Assembly: GCF_016862795.1 (NCBI RefSeq)
Contig: NZ_BONQ01000021.1
Location: forward strand, 1 to 64,000
Origin: Dactylosporangium siamense
GTDB taxonomy: Bacteria > Actinomycetota > Actinomycetes > Mycobacteriales > Micromonosporaceae
Length of the DNA stretch: 64,000 nt
Reading direction: 5' to 3'
The notes beneath the pieces were generated by a model. That model was not told the DNA's origin. It saw nothing but the letters and a program-made list of their open reading frames with translations, and made no database searches. Positions within the stretch are counted from its first letter, which is position 1. Each line of letters opens with the position of its first letter. Shown here in pieces: positions 44,967-54,989 of this stretch. The position numbers and the translations under genes were made by a program.

Positions 44967-46550
44967 ATGTCCCGGCTGGGAATCTCGCAGAAGCTCTTCA
45001 TCGGCTTTCTGCTCGTCTCGGTGGTGACGGTGGTGGTCGGCGTCTATGGCATCACCCGGCTGAGGCTGCTCAACCAGCACACCAACGACGTCTACGCCAC
45101 GGCCGGCGCGCCGGGCTACAACGCGCAGAAGATGCAGAACCACTGGACCGAGACGCAGCTGCTCATGTACGCGGCGGCCATGAGCCCGGCGGCGAACCTG
45201 GAGCAGATCGTCACCGGGTACATCAAGCCCGTCGACGCGAGCTTCGACGCGGCGTACGCCGCCTACCTCGGCAGCCGGCACACCGCCGAGGGCAAGAAGC
45301 TCGCCGACGAGCTCGTCCGGCAGATGGCCGCCGTCCGCAAGATCCGCGACGAGCAGGTCCTGGCCGCCGCCCGCCAGGGCAACACGCCCGGCGCCATGCA
45401 GGCCCTCTTCAACCCGGAGATGGGCGCGATCCTGGAGGCGCAGCAGAACGTCGGCAGCAAGATCGCCGACATCGAGCAGGCCAACGCGAAGAAGATCTCC
45501 AACGACGCCGGCGACACCTACGACGCCGCCCGCACCAGCCTGATCGTCATGCTGGTGCTCGGCATCATCCTGTCGATGGGGCTCGCCGGGCTCGTCGCCC
45601 GGTCGATCGTGCGCTCGGTGCGCCGCGCCAAGTCCGTCCTGGACGAGGTCGCCGGCGGTGACCTGACCGCCCGCATGGACGTGACCAGCGGCGACGAGGT
45701 CGGCCAGATGGGCCGGGCGCTCAACGAGAGCCTCGACCGGATCGCCGAGATGGTGCGCCTCGTCGGCACCTCGGCGACCTCCCTGGCCAGCTCCTCGACC
45801 CGCCTCACCGGCGTGGCCCGCACCATCGCCTCGGGCGTCGACGACGCCGCCGAGCAGGCCACCGCCGTCAGCGGCGCGGCCGGCGAGGTGTCGCGCAACG
45901 TGCAGACCGTCGCCGTCGGCACCGACGAGATGAACGAGAGCATCCGGGAGATCGCGCAGAACGCCACGGAAGCGGTACGGGTGGCGAACGAGGCCATGGA
46001 GGCCGCCAACGAGACGACCCGCACGATGGCGAAGCTGGGCGAGTCCAGCGCTGAGATCGGCAACGTCATCAACGTGATCACCGGTATCGCCGCGCAGACC
46101 AACCTGCTCGCGCTGAACGCGACGATCGAGGCCGCCCGCGCCGGCGAGGCCGGCAAGGGCTTCGCCGTCGTCGCGAACGAGGTGAAGGACCTCGCGCAGG
46201 AGACGGCGAAGGCGACCGAGGACATCAGCCAGCGGATCTCGGCGATCCAGGCCGACGCGGCGAGCGCCGTGGCCGCGATCAGCCGCATCAGCGACGTCAT
46301 CGAGAGCGTCAACGGCTACCAGACGACGATCGCCTCGGCGGTGGAGGAGCAGACCGCGACCACGAACGAGATGGGGCGAAACGCGGCGAACGCGGCCAAC
46401 GGGAGCACCGAGATCGCGTCCAGCATCGACCGGGTGGCGCGGGCGGCGCAGTCCACGAGCGTCGGGGTGCAGGAGACCGAGTCGGCGGCGGCTGAGCTGG
46501 CGGGGATGTCGCAGGAGCTGAGCCGGGTCGTGTCGCGGTTCCGCGCCTAG
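44967..46550 (+). CDS. Methyl-accepting chemotaxis-type receptor
   Basis: A 527-residue membrane chemoreceptor. Span 1 is at about 9-31, an outer four-helix-bundle sensor domain (4HB_MCP type) at about 35-190, span 2 at about 191-214, then HAMP ([34 protein letters not shown]). The cytosolic signalling rod has the highly conserved tip [25 protein letters not shown] near residue 380. No C-terminal CheR-tether pentapeptide is seen. The gene sits between nuoI and nuoJ on the same strand, 58 bases after nuoI and 75 before nuoJ. No che genes are in the window, so it may pair with a distant array or act as an energy-taxis or redox sensor. Confidence 0.92.
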   Translation: MSRLGISQKLFIGFLLVSVVTVVVGVYGITRLRLLNQHTNDVYATAGAPGYNAQKMQNHWTETQLLMYAAAMSPAANLEQIVTGYIKPVDASFDAAYAAYLGSRHTAEGKKLADELVRQMAAVRKIRDEQVLAAARQGNTPGAMQALFNPEMGAILEAQQNVGSKIADIEQANAKKISNDAGDTYDAARTSLIVMLVLGIILSMGLAGLVARSIVRSVRRAKSVLDEVAGGDLTARMDVTSGDEVGQMGRALNESLDRIAEMVRLVGTSATSLASSSTRLTGVARTIASGVDDAAEQATAVSGAAGEVSRNVQTVAVGTDEMNESIREIAQNATEAVRVANEAMEAANETTRTMAKLGESSAEIGNVINVITGIAAQTNLLALNATIEAARAGEAGKGFAVVANEVKDLAQETAKATEDISQRISAIQADAASAVAAISRISDVIESVNGYQTTIASAVEEQTATTNEMGRNAANAANGSTEIASSIDRVARAAQSTSVGVQETESAAAELAGMSQELSRVVSRFRA

Positions 46551-46557
46551 ACGTTTT

Positions 46558-46576
46558 TTCGAGCCTGCGGCTCGAA
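46558..46576. terminator. Hairpin between the chemoreceptor gene and nuoJ
   Basis: Perfect 8-bp arms TTCGAGCC / GGCTCGAA with a TGC loop, 7 bases after the stop. A T-run lies before rather than after it, so it may stabilise or attenuate the message rather than end it. Confidence 0.45.
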
Positions 46577-46625
46577 TCTTGTCGGACCCTGGTGGCAGGA
46601 TGTCGGCCATGAGGGTGGCATCGCG

Positions 46626-47162
46626 ATGACCGCGGCGGACGTGCTGCTCGCCGCGCTCGGCGCCGTTGCGCTGGGCGCCGGCCTGCTGGTCGTGACGACC
46701 CGGCACGTGGTCCGGGCCGGGCTGTGGCTCGTCGTCACGCTGGGCGCGGTCGCCGGGCTCTATCTGGTGCTGTCCGCGGAGCTGCTCGCGTGGGTCCAGG
46801 TGCTGCTCTATGTCGGCGCCGTGGTGGTCCTGCTGCTCTTCGCCGTGATGCTGACCCGGGCGCCGATCGGCGCCAGCGACGACCTCGACCGGGTCCGCTG
46901 GCCCGGCGCGCTCATCGGTGCGGGAGCCGGCGCCGGCCTGGTGGCGCTGTTCGCCGACGCGTTCCACTGGAGCCGGGTCGGGCTGCCCGCGCCCGGCACC
47001 GCCGAGGCGATCGGCGGGGCCGTGTTCCGGACCTGGGTGCTGCCGTTCGAGCTGGTCTCGGTGCTGCTGCTGGCCGCGCTGGTCGGCGCGATCGTGGTGT
47101 CCCGCCCGGACATCAGCGCCGGGCCCCGCAGCGACTCCCGCCCCGATCCGCGGGGGCGCTGA
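46626..47162 (+). CDS. nuoJ: NADH-quinone oxidoreductase subunit J
   Basis: A 178-residue membrane subunit with five spans, including LLAWVQVLLYVGAVVVLLLFAVML, the family's most conserved helix. It resumes the nuo operon after the chemoreceptor gene; its TGA shares an A with the nuoK ATG. Confidence 0.9.
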   Translation: MTAADVLLAALGAVALGAGLLVVTTRHVVRAGLWLVVTLGAVAGLYLVLSAELLAWVQVLLYVGAVVVLLLFAVMLTRAPIGASDDLDRVRWPGALIGAGAGAGLVALFADAFHWSRVGLPAPGTAEAIGGAVFRTWVLPFELVSVLLLAALVGAIVVSRPDISAGPRSDSRPDPRGR

Positions 47163-47500
47163 TGCATCCGGTCCTGCCGTTCACGATCGCGGCGCTGCTG
47201 TTCGGCATCGGTGTCTACGGTGTGATCGTCCGGCGCAACGCGGTGCTGCTGCTCATGGCGGTCGAGCTGCTGCTCAACGCGGTGAACCTGGTGCTGGTCA
47301 CCGCCGACGCGACGATCCGGTCGGCCGTGCCGCACAGCGGGCAGTCGTTCACCCTGTTCATCATCGTGCTCGCCGCCGCCGAGATCGGGGTGGGTCTCGC
47401 GTTGATCCTCCAGCTCTACCGGCTGCGCCGGTCCGTCGACGTCGAGGACCTCCCGCTCACCGAGTCCTCTCCCGACCGGGATGCGGAGGTCGCGCGGTGA
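47162..47500 (+). CDS. nuoK: NADH-quinone oxidoreductase subunit K
   Basis: A 112-residue three-span subunit with the channel Glu in LMAVELLLNAVNL and a second Glu in AAAEIGVGLAL. Overlaps nuoJ by 1 base and nuoL by 4. Confidence 0.92.
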   Translation: MHPVLPFTIAALLFGIGVYGVIVRRNAVLLLMAVELLLNAVNLVLVTADATIRSAVPHSGQSFTLFIIVLAAAEIGVGLALILQLYRLRRSVDVEDLPLTESSPDRDAEVAR

Positions 47501-49386
47501 AGGCCGACCTGCTCGGGCTCGCACTGCCCGTGGTCCCGCTGGCCGCCGGCCTCGCCGGGCTGCTCCTGCGGTATCGGCACCGCGGGGTCGCCGCCGCGCT
47601 CGGCACCGGCGCCGCGGCCGTGGCCCTGATCTGCGCGGTCGCCGTCGCCCTGCGCGGGGCGCGGGCGCCCGACGCCGGGATCGTCATCGCCGACTTCGGG
47701 CGGCTCTCCGTCACGTTGGGCACCTGGCTGGACGGCCCGGCCGGGTTCGTCGCGGTCGCCGTCGGCGTGGTCGCGCTGTGCGTGCAGATCTACTCCGTGG
47801 CCTATCTGCACGACGACGACCGCTACGCGCCCTATGCCGCGCAGGTCAGCCTGTTCACCGGCGCGATGCTGCTGGTGGTGGTCTCCGGTGACCTGATCGC
47901 CCTCCTGGTCGGCTGGGAGGTCATGGGCATCTGCTCCTATCTGCTGATCGGCCACGACCGGCGGCTGCCGGAGGCGCCCCGCGCCGCGGTCAAGGCGTTC
48001 CTCGTGACCCGCGTCGGTGACGTCGGCTTCCTGATCGGCATCGTGCTGCTCGGGCTGCACGCCGGCAGCTTCCGCATCGCCGAGGTGTTCCGCGCGGACC
48101 TGCCGGCCGGCACCGTCACCGCCGCCTGCGTGCTGCTGCTGGCCGGCGTGGCGGGCAAGAGCGCCCAGTTCCCGCTGCACACCTGGCTGCCCGACGCGAT
48201 GGCCGGCCCGACCCCGATCTCGGCCCTGATCCACGCCGCGACGATGGTGGCCGCCGGTGTCTATGTCGTGGCCCGGCTCTACCCGCTGTTCGAGCGTTCC
48301 GGCGCGGCGCTCACCGTGCTCGCCGTCATGGCGTCGATCACGATGCTCCTGGGCGCCCTCGCCGCGCTCGGCCAGGACGACATCAAACGGGTTCTGGCCT
48401 GGTCGACGGTCAGCCAGCTGGGGTACATGACCGGCGGTCTCGCCGTCGGCGCGCCCGACGCGGCGCTGTTCCACCTGCTGACCCACGCCGCGTTCAAGGC
48501 GCTGCTGTTCCTCGCCGCCGGTGCGGTGATCCACGCCGTCGGCACCAACCTGATGGCCGCCATGGGCGGGCTGCGCAGCCGCATGCCAGTGACGTTCTGG
48601 ACGATGACGGCCGGCCTCGCCGCCCTCGCCGGCGTCCCGCCCCTGGCCGGCTTCTTCAGCAAGGACTCGATCATCGAGGCGGCCTGGCACACAGCCCGGG
48701 GCGAGACCCGCATCCCCGGCCCGCCGGTCGTGCCCGGCTCGATCTCCTCCGCGTTCCCGCTGTCCGCCACGGCGGCGTGGCTGGTGCTGGCCGCCGCCGC
48801 GCTCACCGTGGTGCTCACTGCGGCCTATGTCGTGCGCCTGTGGCGCCGCACGTTCCTCGGCGAGCCCCGCAGCGCCGCCGCCCGGACCGGGCACGAGCCG
48901 CCGTGGGCGATGCGCGGGCCGTTGCTCGTCCTCGCCGTGCCGACCGTCCTGCTCGGCTTCGCCGGCCTCTCCGCCGCCTTCGGTCGTCGGCTCGGCGGCG
49001 AGCACGCCATCGCGGAGATCGGCGTCTTCGCGCTGCTCCCGCTGGCGCTGCTGGCGCTCGGGGTGGCGGTCGCCTGGCGTCGTGACCCGGCTGCCGACCT
49101 GCCCGACACCGCCCTCACCCGGCTCCTCGCCAACGCGTTCTACCTGGACGCGGTCCAGGACGCGCTGGTCACCCGGCCGGTCACCGCGCTGGCCCGGCTG
49201 GCCCGGCGCGCCGACGAGACCGTCGTCGACGGCGCGGTCGACGCGACCGGCACCGGGGCCACCGGCGCCGGTGCGCTCCTCGCCCGGGCGCACATCGCCG
49301 GGCTGCCCCGCGCCACCGGCGCCGTCCTCGGCGGCGCGGTCGTCATCGCCGCCGCCATCGCCCTGGTCGTGGGGGTGTCCTGGTGA
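47497..49386 (+). CDS. nuoL: NADH-quinone oxidoreductase subunit L
   Basis: A 629-residue antiporter-like subunit with about 16 spans and the lateral C-terminal helix region. Conserved blocks: VGWEVMGICSYLLIG with the key Glu, KSAQFPLHTWLPDAMAGPTP, HAATMVAAGVYV, and DDIKRVLAWSTVSQLGYM. GTG 47497 overlaps nuoK by 4 bases. Confidence 0.93.
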   Translation: MKADLLGLALPVVPLAAGLAGLLLRYRHRGVAAALGTGAAAVALICAVAVALRGARAPDAGIVIADFGRLSVTLGTWLDGPAGFVAVAVGVVALCVQIYSVAYLHDDDRYAPYAAQVSLFTGAMLLVVVSGDLIALLVGWEVMGICSYLLIGHDRRLPEAPRAAVKAFLVTRVGDVGFLIGIVLLGLHAGSFRIAEVFRADLPAGTVTAACVLLLAGVAGKSAQFPLHTWLPDAMAGPTPISALIHAATMVAAGVYVVARLYPLFERSGAALTVLAVMASITMLLGALAALGQDDIKRVLAWSTVSQLGYMTGGLAVGAPDAALFHLLTHAAFKALLFLAAGAVIHAVGTNLMAAMGGLRSRMPVTFWTMTAGLAALAGVPPLAGFFSKDSIIEAAWHTARGETRIPGPPVVPGSISSAFPLSATAAWLVLAAAALTVVLTAAYVVRLWRRTFLGEPRSAAARTGHEPPWAMRGPLLVLAVPTVLLGFAGLSAAFGRRLGGEHAIAEIGVFALLPLALLALGVAVAWRRDPAADLPDTALTRLLANAFYLDAVQDALVTRPVTALARLARRADETVVDGAVDATGTGATGAGALLARAHIAGLPRATGAVLGGAVVIAAAIALVVGVSW

Positions 49387-50894
49387 GCACCGGTCAGACC
49401 ATGCTCCTCGCGCTGCTGATCCTGCCCGCGATCGGCGCGCTGTTCGCCGCCGCCATGCCGGCCCGGCTCGACCGCGCCGCCCGGGTCGGCGGCACCGCGT
49501 TCGCCGCCGCCACCTTCGGCGCCGCCCTGTTCTTCGTGCCGGGCACCACCACGCCCGGCACGGGCGCCATCCTGCCGTGGGCGGAGATCGACGTGCCGTG
49601 GGCGCCCGACCTCAGCCTGCGCTTTCATCTCGGCGTCGACGGCATCTCCTATCCGCTCGTCGCGCTCACCACCGCGCTGACGATGCTCTGCTGCGCGTAT
49701 TGCCTGTGGCGGGTCCCGGACCCGGGCCGCGGCCGGCTCCTGGTGGCCCTGCTGCTGGTCCTCGAGGTCGGCATCATCGGCGTGTTCCTCGCCCTCGACC
49801 TGGTGCTGTTCTTCGTGTTCTTCGAGGTCGTCCTGCTGCCGATGTATGCCGTCATCGCCGTCTGGGGCGGCGCCGACCGCCGGCGCGCGGCCCGCAAGTT
49901 CGTGCTCTACACGCTGTTCGGCTCGGTGCTGCTCCTCGTCGGCGTCTTCACTGTCGTCTCCGCCACCGGCACCGCCGACCTGGTCGCCCTCACCGACCCG
50001 GCGACCCGCCCGATGAGCAGCGGCCTGCAGCTGTTCGCGTTCGTGCTGCTCGCCGTCGCCTTCGCGGTCAAGAGTCCGCTCTGGCCGCTGCACACCTGGC
50101 TGCCCGCCGCGCACACCGAGGCCCCGACGGTCGGCTCGGTCATCCTGGCCGGCGTCCTGCTGAAGATGGGCACCTATGGCCTGCTCCGGGTCGCCGTCGG
50201 TGTCGCGCCCGACGCCGCCGCCCGCAGCGCCCCGGTCCTCGGGATCCTGGCCACCGCGGCCATCATCGTCGGCGGCCTGGTCTGCCTCGCCCAGACCGAG
50301 CTCAAGCGCCTCATCGCCTACTCGTCCGTCGGCCACATGGGCTTCGTCCTGCTCGGTGTCGCCACGCTCACCACCACCGGCTTCCAGGCCGCCCTCATCG
50401 GCAACATCGCCCACGGCATCGTCACCGGCCTGCTGTTCTTCGTCGCCGGCGGGATCAAGGACCGGGCGCACACCGGCGAGCTCGCCCAGCTCGGCGGCCT
50501 CCGCGAGACCGCGCCCGCCCTCAGCGGCGTCCTCGCCTTCGCCGCCATCGCCTCCCTCGGCCTGCCCGGCCTCGCCGGCTTCTGGGGCGAGGCCTTCGCC
50601 GTCTTCGCCGCCTTCGAACGCGGCGGCCCGCTCTGGAGCACGCTCGGCGTCCTCGCCGCCGCCGGTGCCGCCCTCGCCGCCGCATATTTCCTGCGTCTGC
50701 TGCGCCGGGTCACCCACGGCGCCGCGACCCCGGCGGTCACCGCCCTCACCACGGAGGGCCGCCTGCGCCCGGGCGAGCTGGTCGCGTGGTCCCCGCTGGT
50801 CCTGCTCACCCTCGCGGTCGGCATCGTCCCCGTGCTGGTCCTCGGCTACTCCGCCGACCCGGTCGCCGCCCTGGCGGAAGTGATCACCCGATGA
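49383..50894 (+). CDS. nuoM: NADH-quinone oxidoreductase subunit M
   Basis: A 503-residue proton-pumping subunit with about 14 spans: FVFFEVVLLPMYAVIAVWGG (Glu), KSPLWPLHTWLPAAHTEAPT, LAQTELKRLIAYSSVGHMGF, and LAGFWGEAFAV. Starts in the nuoL stop (4-base overlap). Confidence 0.93.
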   Translation: MSTGQTMLLALLILPAIGALFAAAMPARLDRAARVGGTAFAAATFGAALFFVPGTTTPGTGAILPWAEIDVPWAPDLSLRFHLGVDGISYPLVALTTALTMLCCAYCLWRVPDPGRGRLLVALLLVLEVGIIGVFLALDLVLFFVFFEVVLLPMYAVIAVWGGADRRRAARKFVLYTLFGSVLLLVGVFTVVSATGTADLVALTDPATRPMSSGLQLFAFVLLAVAFAVKSPLWPLHTWLPAAHTEAPTVGSVILAGVLLKMGTYGLLRVAVGVAPDAAARSAPVLGILATAAIIVGGLVCLAQTELKRLIAYSSVGHMGFVLLGVATLTTTGFQAALIGNIAHGIVTGLLFFVAGGIKDRAHTGELAQLGGLRETAPALSGVLAFAAIASLGLPGLAGFWGEAFAVFAAFERGGPLWSTLGVLAAAGAALAAAYFLRLLRRVTHGAATPAVTALTTEGRLRPGELVAWSPLVLLTLAVGIVPVLVLGYSADPVAALAEVITR

Positions 50895-50998
50895 CCTCCT
50901 CCGCACCGCCGCCGGTTTCGTCGGCCCGTCCGGTGTCGTTCATGCGTGCTTCTGGCCAGTTGGCCGGCTCCGGGCCGGCCGGGGAGGTCGGGCGATGA
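50891..50998 (+). CDS. 35-codon ORF linking nuoM and nuoN
   Basis: ATG 50891 overlaps the nuoM TGA as ATGA, and its own TGA overlaps the nuoN ATG as ATGA. The product starts MTSSAPPPVSSARP and ends GPAGEVGR: polar, Ser/Pro/Gly-rich, with no domain. The double overlap suggests it carries translating ribosomes across the gap, although a chance frame is possible. Confidence 0.4.
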   Translation: MTSSAPPPVSSARPVSFMRASGQLAGSGPAGEVGR

Positions 50999-52509
50999 GG
51001 ATCGACCAGGTCGCGCTCCTGCCGACGTATGTCGCCGCGGCCACCGCCGTGCTCGCCCTGCTCGTCGACCTGCTCGTGCCGGGCCGGCGCGGCGCGGTCA
51101 TCGGGGCGACCGCGTTCGGCCTGGCCGCGACCGCGGCCACCGCGATCGGCGTCGGGCTCGGTCTCGGCGACGCCGGGCGGCGCACCGCCTTCTGCTTCGG
51201 GCCCGACCAGTGCTCGCTGGTGTCGGACCCGGCGGCGGCCGCCGTGGGTGCCGCCTTCGCGGTCCTCGCCCTCGGCGCCCTCGCCCTGTCGGTGCCGCTG
51301 CTGCGCACCGGCGAGGTGCCCGTCGGCGAATACTGCTTCCTGCTCGCCTGCTCGCTGACCGGCGCGGTCGTCCTCGGCGGCGCCCGCGACCTGATCACGC
51401 TGATCGTGGCGCTCGAGACGCTGACCCTGCCGCTGTATCTGCTGGTCGGCATCAGGCGCGGCGCGGCCACGGGTGCCTCCGCCGCCGTCACGTTCTTCGT
51501 GGTCAGCGTCGTGTCGACGGCCGTGGCCCTGCTTGGCGCGGGGCTCGTCTACACCGCGACCGGCGGCCTGCACCTCGCCGACATCGCCCACGCCGGCGCG
51601 AGCGCGCCCGAGCTGCGCCCACTGCTCAAGGTCGGCATGGTCCTGCTCCTGGCGGGCCTGGCGTTCAAGGTCGCCGCCGTCCCCGCGCACGCCTGGGCGC
51701 CGACCACCTATGACGGCGCCCCGCTGCCCGTCGCCGCCTACCTGTCGACCGCATCGAAGCTCGGCGGCGTCGTCGCCCTGCTCCTCGTCGGCGTGGTCGC
51801 CGGCGGCCCGGTCCTCGCCACGTCGGGCCTGACCCTCGCGGTCCTCGCCGTGCTCAGCATGACCGTCGGCAACCTCGTCGCCCTCCGGCAGCGGCGCATG
51901 GTCCGCCTGCTCGCCTGGTCGTCCGTGGCCCAGGCCGGCTACCTGCTCGCCCCGCTCGGCGCGCTCCTGGCGTCCGGTGGCCGCACCCCCGACGCGATCG
52001 GGCTCGTCGTCGCGGCGACCGTCGCCTATGCCCTCTTCTACGTCGTCCTGGAGTTCGCCGCCTTCGCCGCCGTGGTCGCCGCCCGGGGCAGCACCGACGG
52101 CGGCGACATCACCGACTACCGCGGCCTGGCCCGCCGCTCGCCGTGGGTGGCGGCGGTCCTGGTGATCGCCTTGACCGGGCTCGCCGGCCTGCCTCCTGGC
52201 CTGGCCGGGCTGTTCGCCAAGGTGGCCGTGGTCCGTGCCCTGCTCGGCGGTGACGCGGCCTGGCTGGCGGTCGTGGTCGCGCTCAACGCGGTCATCGGCC
52301 TCGCGTACTACGTCCGCGTCGTCGCCACCCTGTTCGCCGCTCCCGCAGCGGCACCGCTTCCGCCGGATTCCGCTGCTCCGGCTTCTGTGGGTGCGCAGGT
52401 GCGGGTCGGGTGGCCGGTCGGGGTGGCTGTCGGGGTGGCCGCGGTCGTCGCGGTGCTGCTCGGGTTCGCCCCGCAGGGAGTTCTCGAGCTCGCCGCGTTC
52501 TTCCGCTGA
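50995..52509 (+). CDS. nuoN: NADH-quinone oxidoreductase subunit N
   Basis: A 504-residue antiporter-like subunit: [18 protein letters not shown] (Glu), [42 protein letters not shown] 50995 follows GGGGAGG. Last gene of the operon. The signature loop, HTWLP in NuoL and NuoM, is HAWAPT here, as usual for NuoN. Confidence 0.93.
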   Translation: MRIDQVALLPTYVAAATAVLALLVDLLVPGRRGAVIGATAFGLAATAATAIGVGLGLGDAGRRTAFCFGPDQCSLVSDPAAAAVGAAFAVLALGALALSVPLLRTGEVPVGEYCFLLACSLTGAVVLGGARDLITLIVALETLTLPLYLLVGIRRGAATGASAAVTFFVVSVVSTAVALLGAGLVYTATGGLHLADIAHAGASAPELRPLLKVGMVLLLAGLAFKVAAVPAHAWAPTTYDGAPLPVAAYLSTASKLGGVVALLLVGVVAGGPVLATSGLTLAVLAVLSMTVGNLVALRQRRMVRLLAWSSVAQAGYLLAPLGALLASGGRTPDAIGLVVAATVAYALFYVVLEFAAFAAVVAARGSTDGGDITDYRGLARRSPWVAAVLVIALTGLAGLPPGLAGLFAKVAVVRALLGGDAAWLAVVVALNAVIGLAYYVRVVATLFAAPAAAPLPPDSAAPASVGAQVRVGWPVGVAVGVAAVVAVLLGFAPQGVLELAAFFR

Positions 52510-52583
52510 TCCCACCCGCGCGTTCAGGCAGCTCACAGCTGGCTGGGGGAAGGGGCGCGGCGGCCCGCGGTGTTGTAGAGGGT

Positions 52584-53456
52584 ATGCAGCACAGGCATCT
52601 CAACGGTCTCAAGACGGCGGCCCTCCTGGGGCTGCTGACCTCGCTGATCCTGCTTGTCGGCTACTGGCTCGGCGGTAGCACCGGTCTGGTCATCGCCGTA
52701 TTCCTGTCGCTCGGCATGAACGCGTTCAGCTACTTCTACTCCGACAAGCTCGCCCTGCGCGCGATGAACGCCCAGCCCGTCACCGAGGCGCAGGCACCCG
52801 ACCTCTACGCGATGGTGCGGGAGCTGGCCACGTCCGCCGGGCAGCCCATGCCCCGGCTGTACGTGAGCCCGACCATGCAGCCCAACGCCTTCGCCACCGG
52901 CCGCAACCCGAAGCACGCGGCCGTCGCCGTCACGCAGGGCATCCTCGGCGTCCTGACCCCACGCGAGCTGCGCGGCGTCATCGGCCATGAGCTGTCCCAC
53001 GTGTACAACCGCGACATCCTCATCTCCAGCGTCGCCGGGGCGCTCGGCGGCATGATCACGATGCTCGCGCAGTTGGCCATCTTCCTGCCGCTCGGCGGCT
53101 CCTCGGATGACGACGACGGCCCCGGCATCGGCGGGCTGCTGCTGATGCTCATCCTCGGTCCGCTCGCCGCGACCGTGATCCAGCTGGCCATCAGCCGCAG
53201 CCGCGAGTATCAGGCCGACGAGTCCGGCGCGCGGCTGACCGCCGACCCGCTCGCCCTGGCCAGCGCGTTGCGCAAGATTCATCGCGGCACCCAGGCGCTG
53301 CCGCTGCCGGCCGACGGCCAGCTCGCCAGCCAGGCCCACCTCATGATCGACAACCCGCTCCGGAGCGGGGGGATCGCCTCGCTGTTCTCGACCCACCCGC
53401 CGATGGAGGAGCGGGTGGCCAGGTTGGAGCAGATGGCGGGCGTCACGCATCGCTGA
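52584..53456 (+). CDS. htpX: Membrane zinc protease HtpX
   Basis: A 290-residue M48 peptidase that degrades damaged membrane proteins. Two N-terminal spans ([37 protein letters not shown]) are followed by the zinc motif [11 protein letters not shown] and the third ligand Glu in [22 protein letters not shown] ends the domain. ATG 52584 has AGAGGG just upstream. Monocistronic, with a hairpin downstream. Confidence 0.93.
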   Translation: MQHRHLNGLKTAALLGLLTSLILLVGYWLGGSTGLVIAVFLSLGMNAFSYFYSDKLALRAMNAQPVTEAQAPDLYAMVRELATSAGQPMPRLYVSPTMQPNAFATGRNPKHAAVAVTQGILGVLTPRELRGVIGHELSHVYNRDILISSVAGALGGMITMLAQLAIFLPLGGSSDDDDGPGIGGLLLMLILGPLAATVIQLAISRSREYQADESGARLTADPLALASALRKIHRGTQALPLPADGQLASQAHLMIDNPLRSGGIASLFSTHPPMEERVARLEQMAGVTHR

Positions 53457-53481
53457 CGCGGAAAACCTGATCGGTTGACGG

Positions 53482-53508
53482 GAGCCTGCCGTTAGGATCG
53501 GCAGGCTC
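53482..53508 (+). terminator. Hairpin after htpX
   Basis: 10-bp arms GAGCCTGCCG / CGGCAGGCTC, loop TTAGGAT, then TTC. The loop also reads as a TAGGAT -10 box for the next gene, so it may act in both roles. Confidence 0.6.
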
Positions 53509-53543
53509 TTCACCCGTTACCGAGATCGAGATGAGGCACGGCG

Positions 53544-54749
53544 TTGCGGCAGTACGCGGCGGTATGGCGGCTTCCCGGTGCGCCCGTTCTGCTGGTCGTC
53601 GGCGTGCTCGCCCGGCTCGGCATCGGCATGGTCTCGTTGTCGCTGCTGCTGCTCCTGCAACAGACCACCGGTCGCTACGCGCAGGCCGCCGCCGCATGCG
53701 CCGTCTACGCGCTCGCCGGTGCGGCCGCCAGCCCGGTCGCCGGACGGCTCGCGGACCGGATCGGCCCGGCCCCGGTGCTGATCGTCACCGGCGTCGCCCA
53801 CCCGCTCGCGCTCGGACTGCTGATCGTCGTCGCGCTGCGGGAGGCGCCGCTGCCCGTGATCGTCGGTGCGGCCGTCGCGGCCGGTGCCACGTTCCCGCCG
53901 CTGACCGCCGCCGTGCGGGGCACCTGGAACGCGCTGACCGCCGACCTGCCACACGTGCGGGTGACGGCGCTCGCGGCCGAGACGGCACTGTTCGAGATCG
54001 TCTTCGTGGCCGGCCCGATGCTGGTCGCGCTGTGTGTCGTGCTGTGGCAGCCCGCGGTCGCGCTCGGCGCCGCCGCCGGCATCACCCTGCTCGGCACGCT
54101 GGTCGTCGCCCGTGGCCGGGCCATCCGGTCGTGGCGGCGGCACGCGGACCACACGAACGCCAAGGGCCTCGGCCCGCTGCGGGTCCCCGGCTTCGCGCCG
54201 CTGCTGGTGACCGCGCTCGCCCTCGGGTTCGCGTTCGGTGGCATGGGGGTGGCCGTGCCCGCGTACGCCACCGCGTACGTCGAACACGACCCGGAAGGCG
54301 TCGGCGGGCTGCTGCTCGGCGTCTGGGGCATCGGCAGCGCCGCCAGCGGCATCTACTTCGGCACCCGCCCGCCGGGGCGCCTCGGCTGGCTGCTCGGCGG
54401 GGTGGCCGCCAGCATCCTGGTGCTCGCCGCGATGCCCAGCGCGCTGGCGCTCGGCATCGCCCTCGTCGTCGGCGGCGCCACCATCGCGCCGGCGCTCACC
54501 GTGCAGAACTCCCTCGTCGGGCAGATCGTGCCGGGTTCGATGCTCAACGAGGCGTACACCTGGCTGGTGACCGTCTCGGTGGCCTCCAGCGCCGCCGGCG
54601 TCGCCGCCATGGGCCTCGTGGTCGACCGCCCGGGCGGCGTCGTCTGGGCGTTCCTGCTGGCGGGCACCGCCGTCGGCTTCGGCGCCCTGGTGGCGGCCAA
54701 CCCGCGCGGTGCGATCGCGCGGGCCGCCACGCAGGCATCACCCATCTGA
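53544..54749 (+). CDS. MFS transporter
   Basis: A 401-residue carrier with about 12 spans. The loop 2-3 signature is [17 protein letters not shown], and later there is [18 protein letters not shown]. Ligand unknown; the build resembles actinobacterial drug or metabolite exporters. The best start is TTG 53544 with GAGG upstream; no in-frame ATG or GTG fits the first span. Confidence 0.8.
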   Translation: MRQYAAVWRLPGAPVLLVVGVLARLGIGMVSLSLLLLLQQTTGRYAQAAAACAVYALAGAAASPVAGRLADRIGPAPVLIVTGVAHPLALGLLIVVALREAPLPVIVGAAVAAGATFPPLTAAVRGTWNALTADLPHVRVTALAAETALFEIVFVAGPMLVALCVVLWQPAVALGAAAGITLLGTLVVARGRAIRSWRRHADHTNAKGLGPLRVPGFAPLLVTALALGFAFGGMGVAVPAYATAYVEHDPEGVGGLLLGVWGIGSAASGIYFGTRPPGRLGWLLGGVAASILVLAAMPSALALGIALVVGGATIAPALTVQNSLVGQIVPGSMLNEAYTWLVTVSVASSAAGVAAMGLVVDRPGGVVWAFLLAGTAVGFGALVAANPRGAIARAATQASPI

Positions 54750-54805
54750 GTCCGTCACTTGCCGGTGCCGGCCCGCCACGCAGGCGTCACTCAGATGAGT
54801 GATGC
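54735..54805. repeat. Long inverted repeat at the end of the MFS gene
   Basis: 17-base arms (54735-54751, 54789-54805; one mismatch), GCATCACCCATCTGAGT against ACTCAGATGAGTGATGC. The stop codon lies in the left arm. The loop also repeats GCCACGCAGGC directly. It is probably a transcription end. Confidence 0.55.
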
Positions 54806-54835
54806 CAACAGCACGTCCGTGTAGGGTCACGCCTC

Positions 54836-54985
54836 ATGGCAATGCCGATCGACGCCGTGCTGGCAGACCCCGATCACCGGGAAGTGCCCGACACCGAGAT
54901 CTGTGACACCGACAGTTTCGTGCTGATCCGTGCCGAGGAGACCCCCGAGCGTCCCGAGCGGCGCCCACCGGCCCGCCGGGACTGA
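54836..54985 (+). CDS. Small acidic protein, 49 residues
   Basis: ATG 54836 with TAGGGT (54822-54827) 8 bases upstream, so probably leaderless. The product begins MAMPIDAVLADPDHREVPD, has EICDTDSFVLIRAEE in the middle and an ERPERRPPARRD tail. Codon use is like neighbouring genes. It ends 4 bases from the convergent yajQ stop. No family recognised. Confidence 0.55.
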   Translation: MAMPIDAVLADPDHREVPDTEICDTDSFVLIRAEETPERPERRPPARRD

Positions 54986-54989
54986 CGCG

